A DNA stretch of 64,000 bases from Gemmobacter lanyuensis (GCF_014652355.1 NZ_BMYQ01000015.1:1-64000); one strand, 5' to 3'. Positions 31,281-41,500 are shown, counted from the first letter of the stretch. Notes: generated by a model from the sequence alone, not told the origin. Numbers and translations are program-made.

Positions 31281-31775
31281 TCAGCCCTGCTGGCGCTTGC
31301 GTCGCACGGGCGCCGCCGCATCCGGGTAGCGCCGGGCGAGTTGTTCGGGAAATTCGGTTGCAAGCCACCCGCTGAGCTTGTCGAGCATCCGGCGGAATTC
31401 GGACCGCTCGCCCTCAGTCAGCGCCGACAGGATCAGCGCCTCCATCTCAAGGCTCAGCGGATCGGCCTTGGAACGCAGCGCGACCCCCGCCTCGGTCACG
31501 AACAGGCGGAAATGGCGGGCGTCATCCTCGTCAATCTCGCGCCGCACAAGCTTGGCCTTGATCAGCCGGGACAGGATGCGCGAAGTCGCCGAGCGTTCGA
31601 ATTTCGTCTGCTTGGCAAGGCTCGTGAAAGTGACACCGGGCTGATCGTCGATCAGTCGCAGGACGCGCAGGTCATGCACGTTCAGGCCAAAGCGCAATTC
31701 GAACAGCCGTGCAGGCGGCCTGACGGCATCCTCGGCAATCGAGGCAAGTTGATAGGTGAAACTCTGGCGCAGCAT
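31281..31775 (-). CDS. MarR-family transcriptional regulator
   Basis: A 164-residue winged-helix regulator: LRVLRLIDDQPGVTFTSLAKQTKFERSATSRILSRLIKAKLVRREIDEDDARHFRLFVTEAG is represented by SLAKQTKFERSATSRILSRL (recognition helix) and the wing DEDDARHFRLF. C-terminal dimer helices follow. ATG 31775 is preferred because GAGGGCACC sits ahead of it; an ATG six codons upstream is possible. It is divergent from the amidohydrolase gene and probably regulates it and the GNAT gene downstream. Confidence 0.85.
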   Translation of the reverse strand: MLRQSFTYQLASIAEDAVRPPARLFELRFGLNVHDLRVLRLIDDQPGVTFTSLAKQTKFERSATSRILSRLIKAKLVRREIDEDDARHFRLFVTEAGVALRSKADPLSLEMEALILSALTEGERSEFRRMLDKLSGWLATEFPEQLARRYPDAAAPVRRKRQQG

Positions 31776-31928
31776 GGTGCCCTCACTTTCCATGCAACCT
31801 ATCCTCTGTCGCTCGTTTGCGGAACTCCTACTTTCAATGAGAAATAGTTGCAATATAAAATTACTTGCGACAGACTGCATCAAAGTTCCCCGCCCGCCCC
31901 GGCCCGTGCAGAAAAAGGCAGCACCGAC

Positions 31929-33110
31929 ATGAAGCTTGTCCCGGAAATCCAATCCTATGCGGCAGATTTGACGGCGATTCGTCGTGACCTGCACGCCCAT
32001 CCCGAAATCGGATTTGAAGAACACCGCACCGCCGACCGGGTCGCGGAACTGCTGGAAAGCTGGGGCGTCACCGTCCATCGTGCCATCGGCACGACCGGGG
32101 TGGTCGGGGTGATCAACGGCGTCAAACCGGGCCGCACCATCGGTCTGCGGGCGGATATGGATGCCCTGCCGATGACCGAGGCAACAGGCGCCGCCCATGC
32201 ATCGACCCGGCCGGGGGTGTTTCATGGCTGCGGGCACGATGGACATACGACCATGCTGCTGGGGGCGGCGCGCTACCTGGCCCAGCAGCCCCGGCTCGCG
32301 GGTCGCGTTGTGCTGATCTTCCAGCCGGCAGAAGAGGGACTGGGCGGCGCCGCGCGCATGATTGAAGAGGGCCTGTTCGACCGCTTCCCCTGCGACGAAA
32401 TCTATGCCCTGCACAACTGGCCCAATGCCCCGCTCGGCCAGATCAGCCTGAAACCCGGTGTGGCCATGGCCGCCGCCGACAGTTTCGATGTGGTGATTTC
32501 GGGGCGTGGCGCACATGGGGCGCAACCGCAGAATGCTGTCGACCCGGTGGTGGTGGCCGCAGCCCTGACCCAGGCGCTGCAGACCATTGTCAGCCGCAAC
32601 GTCGATCCGCTGCGCGCGGCCATTCTGTCGGTGACGCAGATCCATGCGGGATCGGCCTATAACGTCATTCCCGATACCGCCCGGCTGAGCGGTACCATCC
32701 GGACCTTTGCCGCTGAAACCCGCAATCTGGTGCTGCAACAGTTGGAGGCGCTGTCCACAGGCATTGCATCGGCCTTCGGCGCCGCGGCCAGCGTTCAGAT
32801 CGACCCCCGCTTTTCCGTTTTGCACAATAGTCCCGCCGAAACGCTTGCCGCGTTGGAGATTGCGCGCGATCTGGTCGGGCCGGATCTGACGGTGGTGGAC
32901 GCAGATCCACAAAGCGGATCAGAGGATTTTGCCGAGATGCTGGCCCATGTGCCGGGGGCCTATCTGCTGGTGGGTCAGGGCACCGGCCCTGCGCTGCACA
33001 ATCCGGCCTATGACTTCAATGACGACATCCTCCCGATCGGAGCCTCGCTTCTGGCACGTCTGGCCGAGGTTCGGGGCGCCGCGCAGCTGTGGTGCCGACG
33101 GGCCGGCTAA
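31929..33110 (+). CDS. M20D-family metal-dependent amidohydrolase
   Basis: A 393-residue di-metal amidase of the hippurate hydrolase / N-acyl-amino-acid hydrolase type. Metal and catalytic motifs are GLRADMDALPMTE (metal-bridging Asp), HGCGHDGHTTMLLGAAR (His ligands) and FQPAEEGLGGA (catalytic Glu pair), with a lid domain in between and SGSEDFAEMLAHVPGAYLLVG near the end. ATG 31929 follows a modest GGCAGC. Divergent from the MarR regulator. It deacylates an unknown N-acyl or indole-conjugated amino acid. Confidence 0.88.
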   Translation: MKLVPEIQSYAADLTAIRRDLHAHPEIGFEEHRTADRVAELLESWGVTVHRAIGTTGVVGVINGVKPGRTIGLRADMDALPMTEATGAAHASTRPGVFHGCGHDGHTTMLLGAARYLAQQPRLAGRVVLIFQPAEEGLGGAARMIEEGLFDRFPCDEIYALHNWPNAPLGQISLKPGVAMAAADSFDVVISGRGAHGAQPQNAVDPVVVAAALTQALQTIVSRNVDPLRAAILSVTQIHAGSAYNVIPDTARLSGTIRTFAAETRNLVLQQLEALSTGIASAFGAAASVQIDPRFSVLHNSPAETLAALEIARDLVGPDLTVVDADPQSGSEDFAEMLAHVPGAYLLVGQGTGPALHNPAYDFNDDILPIGASLLARLAEVRGAAQLWCRRAG

Positions 33111-33712
33111 GACCGCCGCCGCATCAGGGCGGGCCGCGCCACGAGCAAAAGCACCGTCGCCGCCAGATAGGCGACGGGTGCTGCCGTCACCACTTTCACC
33201 CCGATCAGGTGGTGCAGCGCCGCCAAAAGCACTGCCGGATAGGTCAGCCAGTGCAGCTGACGCCAGCGCAGCGCACCGAGCCGCCGCAGTGACATATTGT
33301 TCGAGGTCAGTGCCAGCGGCAGCAGCAACAAAAGCGCCGCCATGCCGATCATCACGAAAGGGCGCTTGGACAGATCCGCAAGGATCTGATCCCAGCGCAG
33401 CGCAAGGTCGAGCAGCAACCAGACCAGAAAATGCGCAGCGGCAAAGAAAAAGGCGGTCAACCCGATGGCGCGTCGATACCGTAGCAAGTTCAGCCCGATG
33501 GTCTTTCGCAGCACCGAGATGGTCAGCCCTGCAATCAACATCTGTAGCGCCAGCGTGCCGCTGTCCGCCGTCAAACGGTCAACCGGGTCGGGGCCGAGTT
33601 GCCCTGTCACCGCCAGCCAGAACCGCCAGGCCGCATAGGCCGCGGCGATGGCATAGATCGGCCAGGCTGGCACCCGCCGCAGCACGCTGTTCAGACGATC
33701 CATGCCCGGCAT
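33107..33712 (-). CDS. msrQ: MsrQ haem-b membrane subunit
   Basis: A 201-residue membrane protein with six helices. It passes electrons from the quinone pool to MsrP for repair of methionine sulfoxide in periplasmic proteins. Haem-ligand His candidates are in FFFAAAHFLVWLLLD, LRWRQLHWLTYPAVLLAALHHLIGVK. The start overlaps the msrP stop (TGATG), so the two are coupled. The end overlaps the amidohydrolase stop by four bases. Confidence 0.9.
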   Translation of the reverse strand: MPGMDRLNSVLRRVPAWPIYAIAAAYAAWRFWLAVTGQLGPDPVDRLTADSGTLALQMLIAGLTISVLRKTIGLNLLRYRRAIGLTAFFFAAAHFLVWLLLDLALRWDQILADLSKRPFVMIGMAALLLLLPLALTSNNMSLRRLGALRWRQLHWLTYPAVLLAALHHLIGVKVVTAAPVAYLAATVLLLVARPALMRRRS

Positions 33713-34602
33713 CAATAATTTTGCCGCAGGTCCATCCCTGCGTATAGCCCGGCAACCTCGGTCTCATAGCCATTGAACGGCAGCGTATCCTGCCGCCCGC
33801 CGAACAGGCCGGACCCGACGACCCGCTCGCTTGCCTGTGACCAGCGGGGGTGATCCACCGCAGGGTTCACATTGGCGTAGAACCCGTATTCTTCCGGCGC
33901 CATCTGGTTCCAGGTCGTGGGCGGCTGATCCGCAGTCAGGGTGATGCGGACGATGGATTTGATCGACTTGAAGCCATATTTCCACGGCACGACCAGCCGC
34001 AGTGGTGCGCCGTTCTGGGGTGGCAGGCTTTCGCCATAAAGGCCCGTCGCCAGCAGGGTCAGCGGGTGCTGGGCCTCATCCAGACGCAAGCCTTCACGAT
34101 AGGGCCAGTCAAGGATCGGGCTCGCCTGCCCCGGCATCTCTTCGGGGCGATACAGTGTTTCAAAGGCCACGTAGCGCGCACCCTTGGCAATGCCCACCTT
34201 TTCAAGCACGGCGGCCAGCGGCACCCCGTTCCAGGGCACGACCATGGCCCAGGCCTCGACGCAACGGAAGCGGTAGATGCGTTCTTCAACCGTCAGCCCG
34301 GTAAGAAGATCGGCCAAAGCATAGGTGCCGGGACGTTCCACCAGACCGCCAACCTCGACGCTCCAGGGCGACAGTGTCAAGGATCCGGCATTGCGGGCGG
34401 GATCTTCCTTGTCGGTGCCGAATTCATAGAAATTGTTGTAACTCGTGACAGCATCTTTCGGTGTGGGGGTCAGATCGGCAGCCGCTCGTGCGGGGGAAAA
34501 CCCCGCCAGACCCAGACCCGCCCCTGCGCCCGCGGCCGCAAGAAAGCGCCGGCGGTTCAGAAACAGATCTTTCGGTGTCACATCCCAGTGGCCCAAGGTC
34601 AT
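33712..34602 (-). CDS. msrP: MsrP periplasmic molybdoprotein methionine sulfoxide reductase
   Basis: A 296-residue Tat-exported enzyme. The twin-arginine signal [10 protein letters not shown] (about 17) leads into the sulfite-oxidase-fold Mo domain. The molybdenum-ligating Cys is in [15 protein letters not shown] (about 134). [19 protein letters not shown] and the [13 protein letters not shown] stretch are family hallmarks. ATG 34602 has GAGAGGGGATG ahead. With MsrQ it repairs oxidised periplasmic methionines. The fasciclin gene and an ECF sigma / anti-sigma pair lie upstream on the same strand. Confidence 0.93.
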   Translation of the reverse strand: MTLGHWDVTPKDLFLNRRRFLAAAGAGAGLGLAGFSPARAAADLTPTPKDAVTSYNNFYEFGTDKEDPARNAGSLTLSPWSVEVGGLVERPGTYALADLLTGLTVEERIYRFRCVEAWAMVVPWNGVPLAAVLEKVGIAKGARYVAFETLYRPEEMPGQASPILDWPYREGLRLDEAQHPLTLLATGLYGESLPPQNGAPLRLVVPWKYGFKSIKSIVRITLTADQPPTTWNQMAPEEYGFYANVNPAVDHPRWSQASERVVGSGLFGGRQDTLPFNGYETEVAGLYAGMDLRQNY

Positions 34603-34658
34603 CTGCACATCCCCTCTCGAAAAATCCCCGCCCGAAAATCCGCGCGGGGACATGGTTT

Positions 34659-34682
34659 GGCCGGGGACGCCTGCCCCCGGCC
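34659..34682 (-). terminator. Hairpin between the fasciclin and msrP genes
   Basis: GGCCGGGG / CCCCGGCC, 8-base perfect stem with a loop of 8. No clear T-run. It may separate transcription of msrPQ from the upstream fasciclin gene. Confidence 0.45.
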
Positions 34683-34691
34683 GTTTGTATA

Positions 34692-35237
34692 TCAGGACGC
34701 AGGCAGAAGGACGGTATCGATCACGTGAATGACACCGTTCGATTGCTTCACATCTGCGATAGTGACGGTCGCCACATTGCCCTGACCATCCTTGATCTGG
34801 ATCTTGTCGCCATCCTTCATCGCGGTGAATTCGCAGCCGCCCACGGTCTTGACCGGGTGGGCGCCCTTGTCGTCATCGATCATCTTGCTGATCGCATCCG
34901 ACATCGCATTGGCTGCGACGACGTGGCAGGTCAGGATCTTGGTCAGCTGATCCTTGTTTTCGGGCTTCAGCAGGGTATCAACGGTGCCGGCCGGCAGTTT
35001 CGCGAAGGCGTCATTGGTCGGGGCAAAGACGGTGAAGGGGCCGGCGCCCTGAAGCGTTTCCACCAAGCCCGCAGCCTGAACGGCGGCAACCAGCGTGGTG
35101 TGATCTTTGGAATTCACGGCGTTTTCGACGATGTTTTTCGTGTCATACATCGGCGCGCCGCCGACCATCGGGTTTTCGGCCAGGGCCGAAGTCGCGGTCA
35201 GAGCAAGAATGGCGGTGGCGATACGGATCGATTTCAT
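34692..35237 (-). CDS. Secreted fasciclin-domain protein
   Basis: A 181-residue exported protein. Signal peptide about 1-20 ([17 protein letters not shown]). The fasciclin (FAS1) H1 motif [17 protein letters not shown] and H2 region [11 protein letters not shown] are both present, with a Cys pair (TCHVV, GGCEF). AGGGAGAAAACG precedes the ATG. An ECF-type promoter motif (TGAAAC-N17-CGTA) lies ahead. In other bacteria fasciclin genes are targets of SigK/RskA-type regulators, and such a pair is encoded directly upstream. Confidence 0.88.
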   Translation of the reverse strand: MKSIRIATAILALTATSALAENPMVGGAPMYDTKNIVENAVNSKDHTTLVAAVQAAGLVETLQGAGPFTVFAPTNDAFAKLPAGTVDTLLKPENKDQLTKILTCHVVAANAMSDAISKMIDDDKGAHPVKTVGGCEFTAMKDGDKIQIKDGQGNVATVTIADVKQSNGVIHVIDTVLLPAS

Positions 35238-35286
35238 CGTTTTCTCCCTAAAACGCGGCGGGGCCATCCCCGCCGTCGCTGAGAGT

Positions 35287-35313
35287 TACGAAGGCTTTTT
35301 CAGGCAAGTTTCA
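35287..35313 (-). promoter_or_regulatory. ECF-type promoter for the fasciclin gene
   Basis: Minus strand TGAAAC (35313-35308), a 17-base spacer and CGTA (35290-35287), 50 bases before the fasciclin ATG. A similar motif with identical spacing precedes the ECF sigma gene. Confidence 0.5.
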
Positions 35314-35340
35314 GGCTCACGGCCTCGTGATCACTTTGTG

Positions 35341-35973
35341 TCAGAGCGTGATCTCGGCCGCAGCAACCACCGGGCCGGTCGGCACACCGCCCGGCCCGCC
35401 ACCTTCGGGTTCCAGGGTGACCGCCAGCGTCCACCCCTTTGGCAGGGCCGGATATTCCACGCTCAGGCCCTGATCTCCGATCAGGCCGAGCGAGACAGGC
35501 TTGGCTTCGGGCGCGATGATCCACAGCTCATGGCTGCGGCCTGCGGGCGGCGGGGCGCCTGCGATGCGGCCCACATGCAGCTGGGCACCATCATATTGCG
35601 CCTCAAAGCGTAGCGCATCGGTTTCGGCCCCCAGCACGGCCACGACAGTGGCCTGCGGCGCGAAAAGCGGCGGCAGGAACAGCGCGGCCGCCAGAACCGC
35701 GGCGGCAAGCCCCAGCCCGCCAAGCCAGAGCCGCAGGCCAAACCCTGCGCGCGGCGGCGCGGGGAAGAGCCGGGCCTCGATCCGGTCCAGCATGTCCGGC
35801 GGCGGCGCGGCCTCGGGGAAGTCAGCGTTCAAATCGGCCAGACGGGTTTCCCAATCGCGCACCAGACCCTGCAGGGTCGGATCGCCCGCAAGGCGTTTGG
35901 CAAAGGCCAGCCGTTCAGCATGGGGCAAAGTGCCCAGCACATATTCCGCGGCGAGGGTGTCATCGATGCTCAT
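35341..35973 (-). CDS. RskA-type membrane anti-sigma factor
   Basis: A 210-residue single-pass protein. The N-terminal cytosolic anti-sigma domain (about 1-85) has no zinc-ligand motif and carries EYVLGTLPHAERLAFAKRL. One membrane helix lies at about 98-120 (LWLGGLGLAAAVLAAALFLPPLF), followed by the RskA periplasmic domain with SHELWIIAPEAKPVSLGLI and AVTLEPEGG. It overlaps the sigma gene by four bases (ATGA). It is predicted to hold the ECF sigma factor at the membrane and release it on a periplasmic signal. Confidence 0.85.
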   Translation of the reverse strand: MSIDDTLAAEYVLGTLPHAERLAFAKRLAGDPTLQGLVRDWETRLADLNADFPEAAPPPDMLDRIEARLFPAPPRAGFGLRLWLGGLGLAAAVLAAALFLPPLFAPQATVVAVLGAETDALRFEAQYDGAQLHVGRIAGAPPPAGRSHELWIIAPEAKPVSLGLIGDQGLSVEYPALPKGWTLAVTLEPEGGGPGGVPTGPVVAAAEITL

Positions 35974-36521
35974 GTCGGCTGTCCGTCCATGCAGCTGCGG
36001 AGCGCCTGCAGCCCACGCCGCAGCCAGGTCCGCATCGTGTTCAGGGGCACGGCGTGGCGGTCGGCCAGATCCGCATAGCTCAGCCCGTCAAGATAGGCGC
36101 CGCGCAGGGCTTTGGCCCGGTCGGGTTCCAGCGTGCCAAAACATTCGGCAATGCGGCGCGCCTCGCCCAGGGCCACCAGCCGCGATTCCGCGCGGGGACC
36201 GGGGTCGGCGACAGCATCGAAATGATCGTCACTGTCAGCCTGGGTTTCTTCGGGACGTGCGCGCAGACGGTCGATGGCGAGATTGCGCGCCACCGTGATG
36301 ATCCAGGTCATACCCCGGCCCCGGGCGGCATCAAAGCGATGCGCCCGCAACCAGATGCGCGTATAGACCTCTTGCAAGGCATCCTCCGCTTCCGCCCGTT
36401 CCCTCAACAAACGGAGGAGAACACCCATGAGTTTCGCACTCGTGGAGGAATATAACGCACGGAAGGCGGCCCGATCCTGCGCCGCGCAGCGGTGCAGAAG
36501 ATCGGCGATCGGGTCATCCAT
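35970..36521 (-). CDS. ECF sigma factor (SigK-like)
   Basis: A 183-residue ECF sigma factor. Region 2: FRALYSSTSAKLMGVLLRLL...AEDALQEVYTRIWLRAHRFD, with GMTWIITVARNLAIDRLRAR. Region 4: GYLDGLSYADLADRHAVPLNTMRTWLRRGLQALR. It groups by neighbourhood with SigK-RskA pairs. An in-frame GTG lies four codons upstream. The promoter motif TCAAAG-N17-CGTA upstream suggests autoregulation. Predicted targets are the fasciclin gene and perhaps msrPQ. Confidence 0.88.
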   Translation of the reverse strand: MDDPIADLLHRCAAQDRAAFRALYSSTSAKLMGVLLRLLRERAEAEDALQEVYTRIWLRAHRFDAARGRGMTWIITVARNLAIDRLRARPEETQADSDDHFDAVADPGPRAESRLVALGEARRIAECFGTLEPDRAKALRGAYLDGLSYADLADRHAVPLNTMRTWLRRGLQALRSCMDGQPT

Positions 36522-36577
36522 CTGAAAATGCACAGGTTTTGGGGCCAGATCGGCCGGTGGACGGGCAAGCAGTATCT

Positions 36578-36604
36578 TACGTTACATGCCCGATATACCT
36601 TTGA
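36578..36604 (-). promoter_or_regulatory. ECF-type promoter for the SigK-like sigma gene
   Basis: Minus strand TCAAAG (36604-36599), 17 bases, CGTA (36581-36578), about 57 bases before the ATG. The matching spacing and -10 with the motif at 35287 suggest both are read by the same sigma factor. Confidence 0.4.
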
Positions 36605-36620
36605 CCAGCCCCGCCCCCCC

Positions 36621-37658
36621 TCAGCGCTTGCGCGGCATGGGCCAGGTGTCGGCTACCTTGTATCCGCCCGGCCAAGGGTCCGAGGGGTCAAGCATGTGCT
36701 GATGCGTCCCCGTCACCCAGGCGCGGCCACTGATCTGCGGGCGGATGGCCGGCAGATCCCCCACGGTGGTGGTGCCAAGGATCTGGCCATGGAATTCCGA
36801 TCCGATGATCGACACGCCGGTGAAGCGGTCCCCCACCGCCATTTCGCCCCGCGCATGCAGCAATGCCATCCGCGCCGACACCGCCGTGCCGGTCGGCGAG
36901 CGGTCAAGCTTGCCGGGCTGGATCGACACCACCGATTTCGCGCGCAGCCCTGCCGCATCGCGCTGCCAAGCACCCGCGAAAAGGCAGAAGGAATGGTGAC
37001 GCCAATCCGGCCGGTCGGGGTGGTGAAAGCCAAGCTGCGCGTTGGCGGCATTGGTGATCTGCACGCCCAGCACCGCCAGATCACGCGCCTCATCGGTTTC
37101 CAGCGCAAGGCCAAGCGCCGGAGCATCGACCACGACAAAGCTGTCACCACCAAAGGCGGTATCCACGGTCAGGGTGCCCAGACCCTCCACCTCAAGCGGG
37201 ACAGACATCTTGCCCGCGAAGGAGGGCAGGTTTTCCACCGTGATCCGTTCGGCCTTGCCATTGGCGCAATCAGCGCGGACGCGGACCAACCCCCCCGGGG
37301 CCTCCAGCAGCATTTCTGTCACCGGCTCTTGCATGGGGATGATCCCGGTATCGAGCAGCACGGTCGAGACGCAGATCGAGTTCGACCCCGACATTGGCGG
37401 GGTGTCCTCGGGCTCCATGATGATCCAAGCGGCCTGCGCCTCGGGGTGCTTTGGCGGCACCAGCAGGTTCACATGGCGAAAGACGCCGCCGCGGGGTTCG
37501 TTCAGCACAAAGTTCCGCAGCGTCTGATCCTGGGCGATCCAGCTGCGCTGATCCCAGATCGTGGCGCCGGGGGGCGGGGCGACGCCGCCCACGATGACAT
37601 CGCCCACCTCGCCCTCGGCGTGGCAGGACACCACATGAATCACCTTCGTGCTGCGCAT
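36621..37658 (-). CDS. Proline-racemase-family enzyme, trans-3-hydroxy-L-proline dehydratase type
   Basis: A 345-residue enzyme with the proline racemase fold. The first catalytic residue is Ser in [16 protein letters not shown], and the second is Thr in [14 protein letters not shown]; racemases and epimerases have Cys in both. The Thr type is known from trans-3-hydroxy-L-proline dehydratases, which yield pyrroline-2-carboxylate. [18 protein letters not shown] and SEFHGQILG are family features. Divergent from a GntR regulator with a palindromic operator between them. Product feeds proline, and a putA gene lies 0.85 kb away. Confidence 0.75.
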   Translation of the reverse strand: MRSTKVIHVVSCHAEGEVGDVIVGGVAPPPGATIWDQRSWIAQDQTLRNFVLNEPRGGVFRHVNLLVPPKHPEAQAAWIIMEPEDTPPMSGSNSICVSTVLLDTGIIPMQEPVTEMLLEAPGGLVRVRADCANGKAERITVENLPSFAGKMSVPLEVEGLGTLTVDTAFGGDSFVVVDAPALGLALETDEARDLAVLGVQITNAANAQLGFHHPDRPDWRHHSFCLFAGAWQRDAAGLRAKSVVSIQPGKLDRSPTGTAVSARMALLHARGEMAVGDRFTGVSIIGSEFHGQILGTTTVGDLPAIRPQISGRAWVTGTHQHMLDPSDPWPGGYKVADTWPMPRKR

Positions 37659-37692
37659 CTTGGCCTCGTTTGCAATTAGCTGCGTTATCGTC

Positions 37693-37706
37693 TATCGTAT
37701 ACGATA
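37693..37706. promoter_or_regulatory. Perfect palindrome, likely GntR operator
   Basis: TATCGTA / TACGATA, a 14-base perfect palindrome in the divergent region between the racemase-family gene (start 37658) and the GntR gene (start 37793). FadR-type GntR regulators bind similar short palindromes. Confidence 0.6.
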
Positions 37707-37792
37707 TATTATCAAGATCAACCCGCGATTTGATTTCACAGGGGCGCTCGGCTATGCCCGCGGCCTGGATCGCCAGCACGAGGAGAGGCGCC

Positions 37793-38470
37793 ATGTCCCT
37801 TGCCTTCACGGACGCCCCTGATCTGGGGGCCGCGCCCACCGCTTCGGATGTGATTGCCCGGCATATTCGCGCGGCGATCATGTCGGGGGCGCTGGATGAA
37901 GGCGCACCGATCCGACAGGACGACGTGGCCAAACAGTTCAATGTCAGCAAGATCCCCGTGCGCGAGGCGCTGAAACAGCTTGAAGCCGAAGGTTTCGTGA
38001 CCTTTCAGCGCAACAAGGGCGTGGTGGTGGCAAGCCTAACCGGGCCCGAGATTGCCGAGATTTTCGAGGTCCGCGCCATTCTGGAATCCAATGCCCTGCG
38101 GCGGGCCGTGCCGCTTTTGACCGAGGCAAGCCTAGCCCGCGCAGCGGCGGCCTGTACGGCTTTCGGGCAGGAAACCGACGTGTCGAAATGGGCCGCATTG
38201 AACTGGACGTTTCATTCCAGTCTTTATGCCGACGCGGGCCGCCCCTACCTGCTGCGGATGATCCGGTCGGTCAATGACCGGGTCGAGCGGTATTTGCGGG
38301 TGCAACTGACGGTCTCGGGCGGGCACGCGCTGGCCGACCGGGAACATCAGGCGATCCTGGCCGCCTGTCAGCGCCGCGATGCCGAGGCGGCGGCGCAACT
38401 GGTTTACGACCATATCATGCAGGCCTGCACTTCGCTGCACAGCCACCTGCCCGGCAGTGAGCGCCCCTAA
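37793..38470 (+). CDS. GntR-family (FCD-domain) regulator of hydroxyproline use
   Basis: A 225-residue regulator. The winged helix-turn-helix is ASDVIARHIRAAIMSGALDEGAPIRQDDVAKQFNVSKIPVREALKQLEAEGFV, of which FNVSKIPVREALKQLEAEG is the GntR signature. The FCD domain follows (VRAILESNALRRAVPLLT; metal-type His and Asp in NWTFHSSLY and DREHQAILAAC). ATG 37793 follows GAGGAGAGGCGCC. Divergent from the proline-racemase-family gene and very likely its regulator. Confidence 0.85.
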   Translation: MSLAFTDAPDLGAAPTASDVIARHIRAAIMSGALDEGAPIRQDDVAKQFNVSKIPVREALKQLEAEGFVTFQRNKGVVVASLTGPEIAEIFEVRAILESNALRRAVPLLTEASLARAAAACTAFGQETDVSKWAALNWTFHSSLYADAGRPYLLRMIRSVNDRVERYLRVQLTVSGGHALADREHQAILAACQRRDAEAAAQLVYDHIMQACTSLHSHLPGSERP

Positions 38471-38474
38471 GCAA

Positions 38475-38500
38475 AAGGCCCCCCGAAACCGGGGGGCCTT
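38475..38500. terminator. Bidirectional terminator between the GntR gene and putA
   Basis: AAGGCCCCCC / GGGGGGCCTT, perfect 10-base stem, A-run on one side and TTTT shortly after on the other. Confidence 0.85.
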
Positions 38501-38510
38501 CGGTTTTGGA

Positions 38511-41500
38511 TCACCCGGCCAGCAGGGCCGCGTTGCCGCCCGCTGCAGTCGTATCCACGCAGAGGTGGCGTTCATGCGCCACATGGGCCACGTCGGGCTG
38601 GGCGGTGATCAGCTGGACAATCTCGCCCTCGCGCGCCGCAAGGGCCTGGGCATAGGCGCGCGCAGCCTCGGCATCGCCCCACCACAGCGCGGCGGAAATC
38701 CCGGCCAGACCGGTCAGCGCCTGCGGCGAAACCTCGCCCCCGACCACCACGGCCTGCCCGCCAAGTGCCGTAACGGCCTTGGCCTGCGCCTCGGCCAGCG
38801 CGGCACCGGGGCCCAAGCACAGGACCGGCGGACGCGAGAAGAGCGACAGGCGGTTCAGCTCGCCCGTCGGGCCGGGCATGTGGCGTTCGCTGATCCGGGT
38901 CGAGGGTTTGGCCGCAGCCTCGGCCGCAATCGCCGCCAGATCAGCCTTCGCCGCCCAAAGCCCGTTGGCCGCAGGTGCCGCCGCCGGTTTGAAGAAGCGC
39001 GTCAGGTAGTTCGGACCACCCGCCTTCGGACCCGTGCCCGACAGCCCTTCGCCGCCGAAGGGCTGGCTGCCCACGACCGCGCCGATCTGGTTGCGGTTCA
39101 CATAGATATTGCCGACATGGATCGCCTCGGACACTTCCTGCACGCGGGCATCGATCCGGGTGTGCAGACCGAAGGTCAGGCCAAAGCCTTTGGCGTTGAT
39201 CGCCTCGACCACGCGGCCCAGATCTTCGCCGCGGAAGGTCGCGACATGCAGCACCGGGCCAAAAATTTCGCGGTCCAGATCCTCGATCCCGTTCACCTTC
39301 AGCATGGTGGGCGGAATGAAGGTGCCCTGCGCGGGCACGGCCAGCTGATGCAGGATGCGGCTGCGGTTCTGGGCGATGTAATCCGCGATCCCGGTCTGGG
39401 CGCGGGTGTCGATCACCGGGCCGACGTCGGTGGTCAGGAACCACGGATCGCCCACCACCAGCTCATTCATCGCGCCCTTGATCATCTCGATCACATGGGG
39501 GGCGATGTCTTCCTGCACATAGAGGCAGCGCAGCGCCGAGCAGCGCTGACCCGCCGACCGGAAGGACGAGGCCACGATATCGCGCACCGCCTGTTCCGGC
39601 AGGGCGGTGGAATCGACGATCATCGCGTTCAGACCGCCGGTTTCCGCAATCAGCGGCGTGCCGGGGGCGAGGTTCGTCGCCATGTTGCGCGCGATGGTCT
39701 GGGCCGTCGCGGTCGAGCCGGTAAAGACCATGCCCGCAATCCGCGCGTCCGAGGCCAGCGCCGTCCCCACGACCGACCCACGACCGGGCAGCAGCTGCAG
39801 CGCCGACTTCGGCACGCCGGCCTCATGCAGCAGGCGCACGCCGATGGTGGCGATCATGGGCGTCGGTTCCGCCGGCTTGGCGATGACGGCATTCCCCGCC
39901 ATCAGTGCCGCCGCGATCTGGCCCGAGAAGATGGCCAGCGGGAAGTTCCAAGGGCTGATCGCGCCAAAGATGCCGCGGGGGGCGCCGCTGGCGAATTCGC
40001 CCTCGGTCGCGTAATAGCGTAGGAAATCAACGGCTTCACGCAGTTCGCCCACAGCGTCGGGCAGGGATTTCCCGGCTTCGCGCGCAAGGGTTGCAAAGAT
40101 CGCGCCGAAGTTCTCTTCGTAAAGATCCGCGGCGCGGCGCAGCACGGCGGCCCGTTCGGCCGGGGGGGCATCCCAGACATGTGCGTCTTCGATGGCGCGC
40201 GTCACGGTGGCGGCGTCGACGTGGATCACCTCACCGATCTTTTCGCCCGTGGCGGGGTTGGTGATCGGCTGCATCTCGCCGGTGGCGGGGCGCACGGTCA
40301 GAGCCTCGGCCACGACATGGGCCGAAGTGCGCGCCGCTTCGATCCGGGCCAGCGTGCCCTCATCGCTCAGGTCAAAGCCGACCGAGTTGCGACGACCCGC
40401 GCCGAACAGATCGGCCGGGGCCACCAGCGAGGCCGGAGCCTTGGCCGTGGCCAGCGCGGTGAAGGGGTCGCGGGCCACATCCTCGGGCGAGATCGATTCA
40501 TCGACGATCTGATGCACGAAGGACGAATTCGCGCCGTTTTCCAGCAGACGACGCACCAGATAGGCCAGCAGGTCGCGGTGCGCACCGACGGGTGCATAAA
40601 TGCGGCAGCGGCCCTTGGTTTCCGCCAGGGCGATGTCATGCAGGCGTTCGCCCATGCCGTGCAGGCGCTGGAATTCAAAGGCAATGCCGCCCGCCATTTC
40701 CAGAATGGCCGCCACGGTCTGAGCGTTGTGGGTGGCAAATTGCGGATAGATCCGGTCGGCATACCCGATGAGCTTTTTCGCATTGGCGATATAGCTCACG
40801 TCCGTGGCGGTCTTGGTGGTGAAGAGCGGGAAGCCCGGCAGGCTTTCGACCTGCGCGCGCTTGATTTCGCTGTCCCAATAGGCGCCCTTCACCAGACGGA
40901 CCATGATCTTGCGATCCAGCCGCTTGGCGGTTGCATAAAGCCAGTCGATGATGCCGCCCGCGCGCTTGCCATAGGCCTGCACGACGATGCCGAACCCGTC
41001 CCAACCCGCCAGCGACGGGTCGGCCAGAACTGCCTCGATCACCTTCATCGACAGGACCAGACGGTCCTGCTCCTCGGCGTCGATGTTCATGCCCATGCCC
41101 GCGGCCTTGGCGGCCTGGGCAAGCTTCAGCACGACCGGCACCAGCTCGGCCATGACGCGGGCCTCTTGCGCAACTTCGTAGCGGGGGTGCAGCGCCGAAA
41201 GCTTGATCGAAATCCCGGGGTTGGTTTCGACCGAACCCTTGGTGCAGGCGCGGGCAATCGCGCTGATCGCATTGGCATATTCGCGGGCATAGCGCGCCGC
41301 GTCGGCGGTGGTCATCGCCGCCTCGCCAAGCATGTCATAGCTGTAGGTGAAGCCCTGTGCCTCGCGCTTTTGCGCGCGGTCAAGGGCGGCGTCGATTGTC
41401 TGGCCCAGCACGAACTGGCGGCCCATCTCTTTCATCGCGCGGCCCACGGCGGTGCGGATCACCGGCTCACCCAGACGCTTGACCAGACCGCGCAGCGTGC

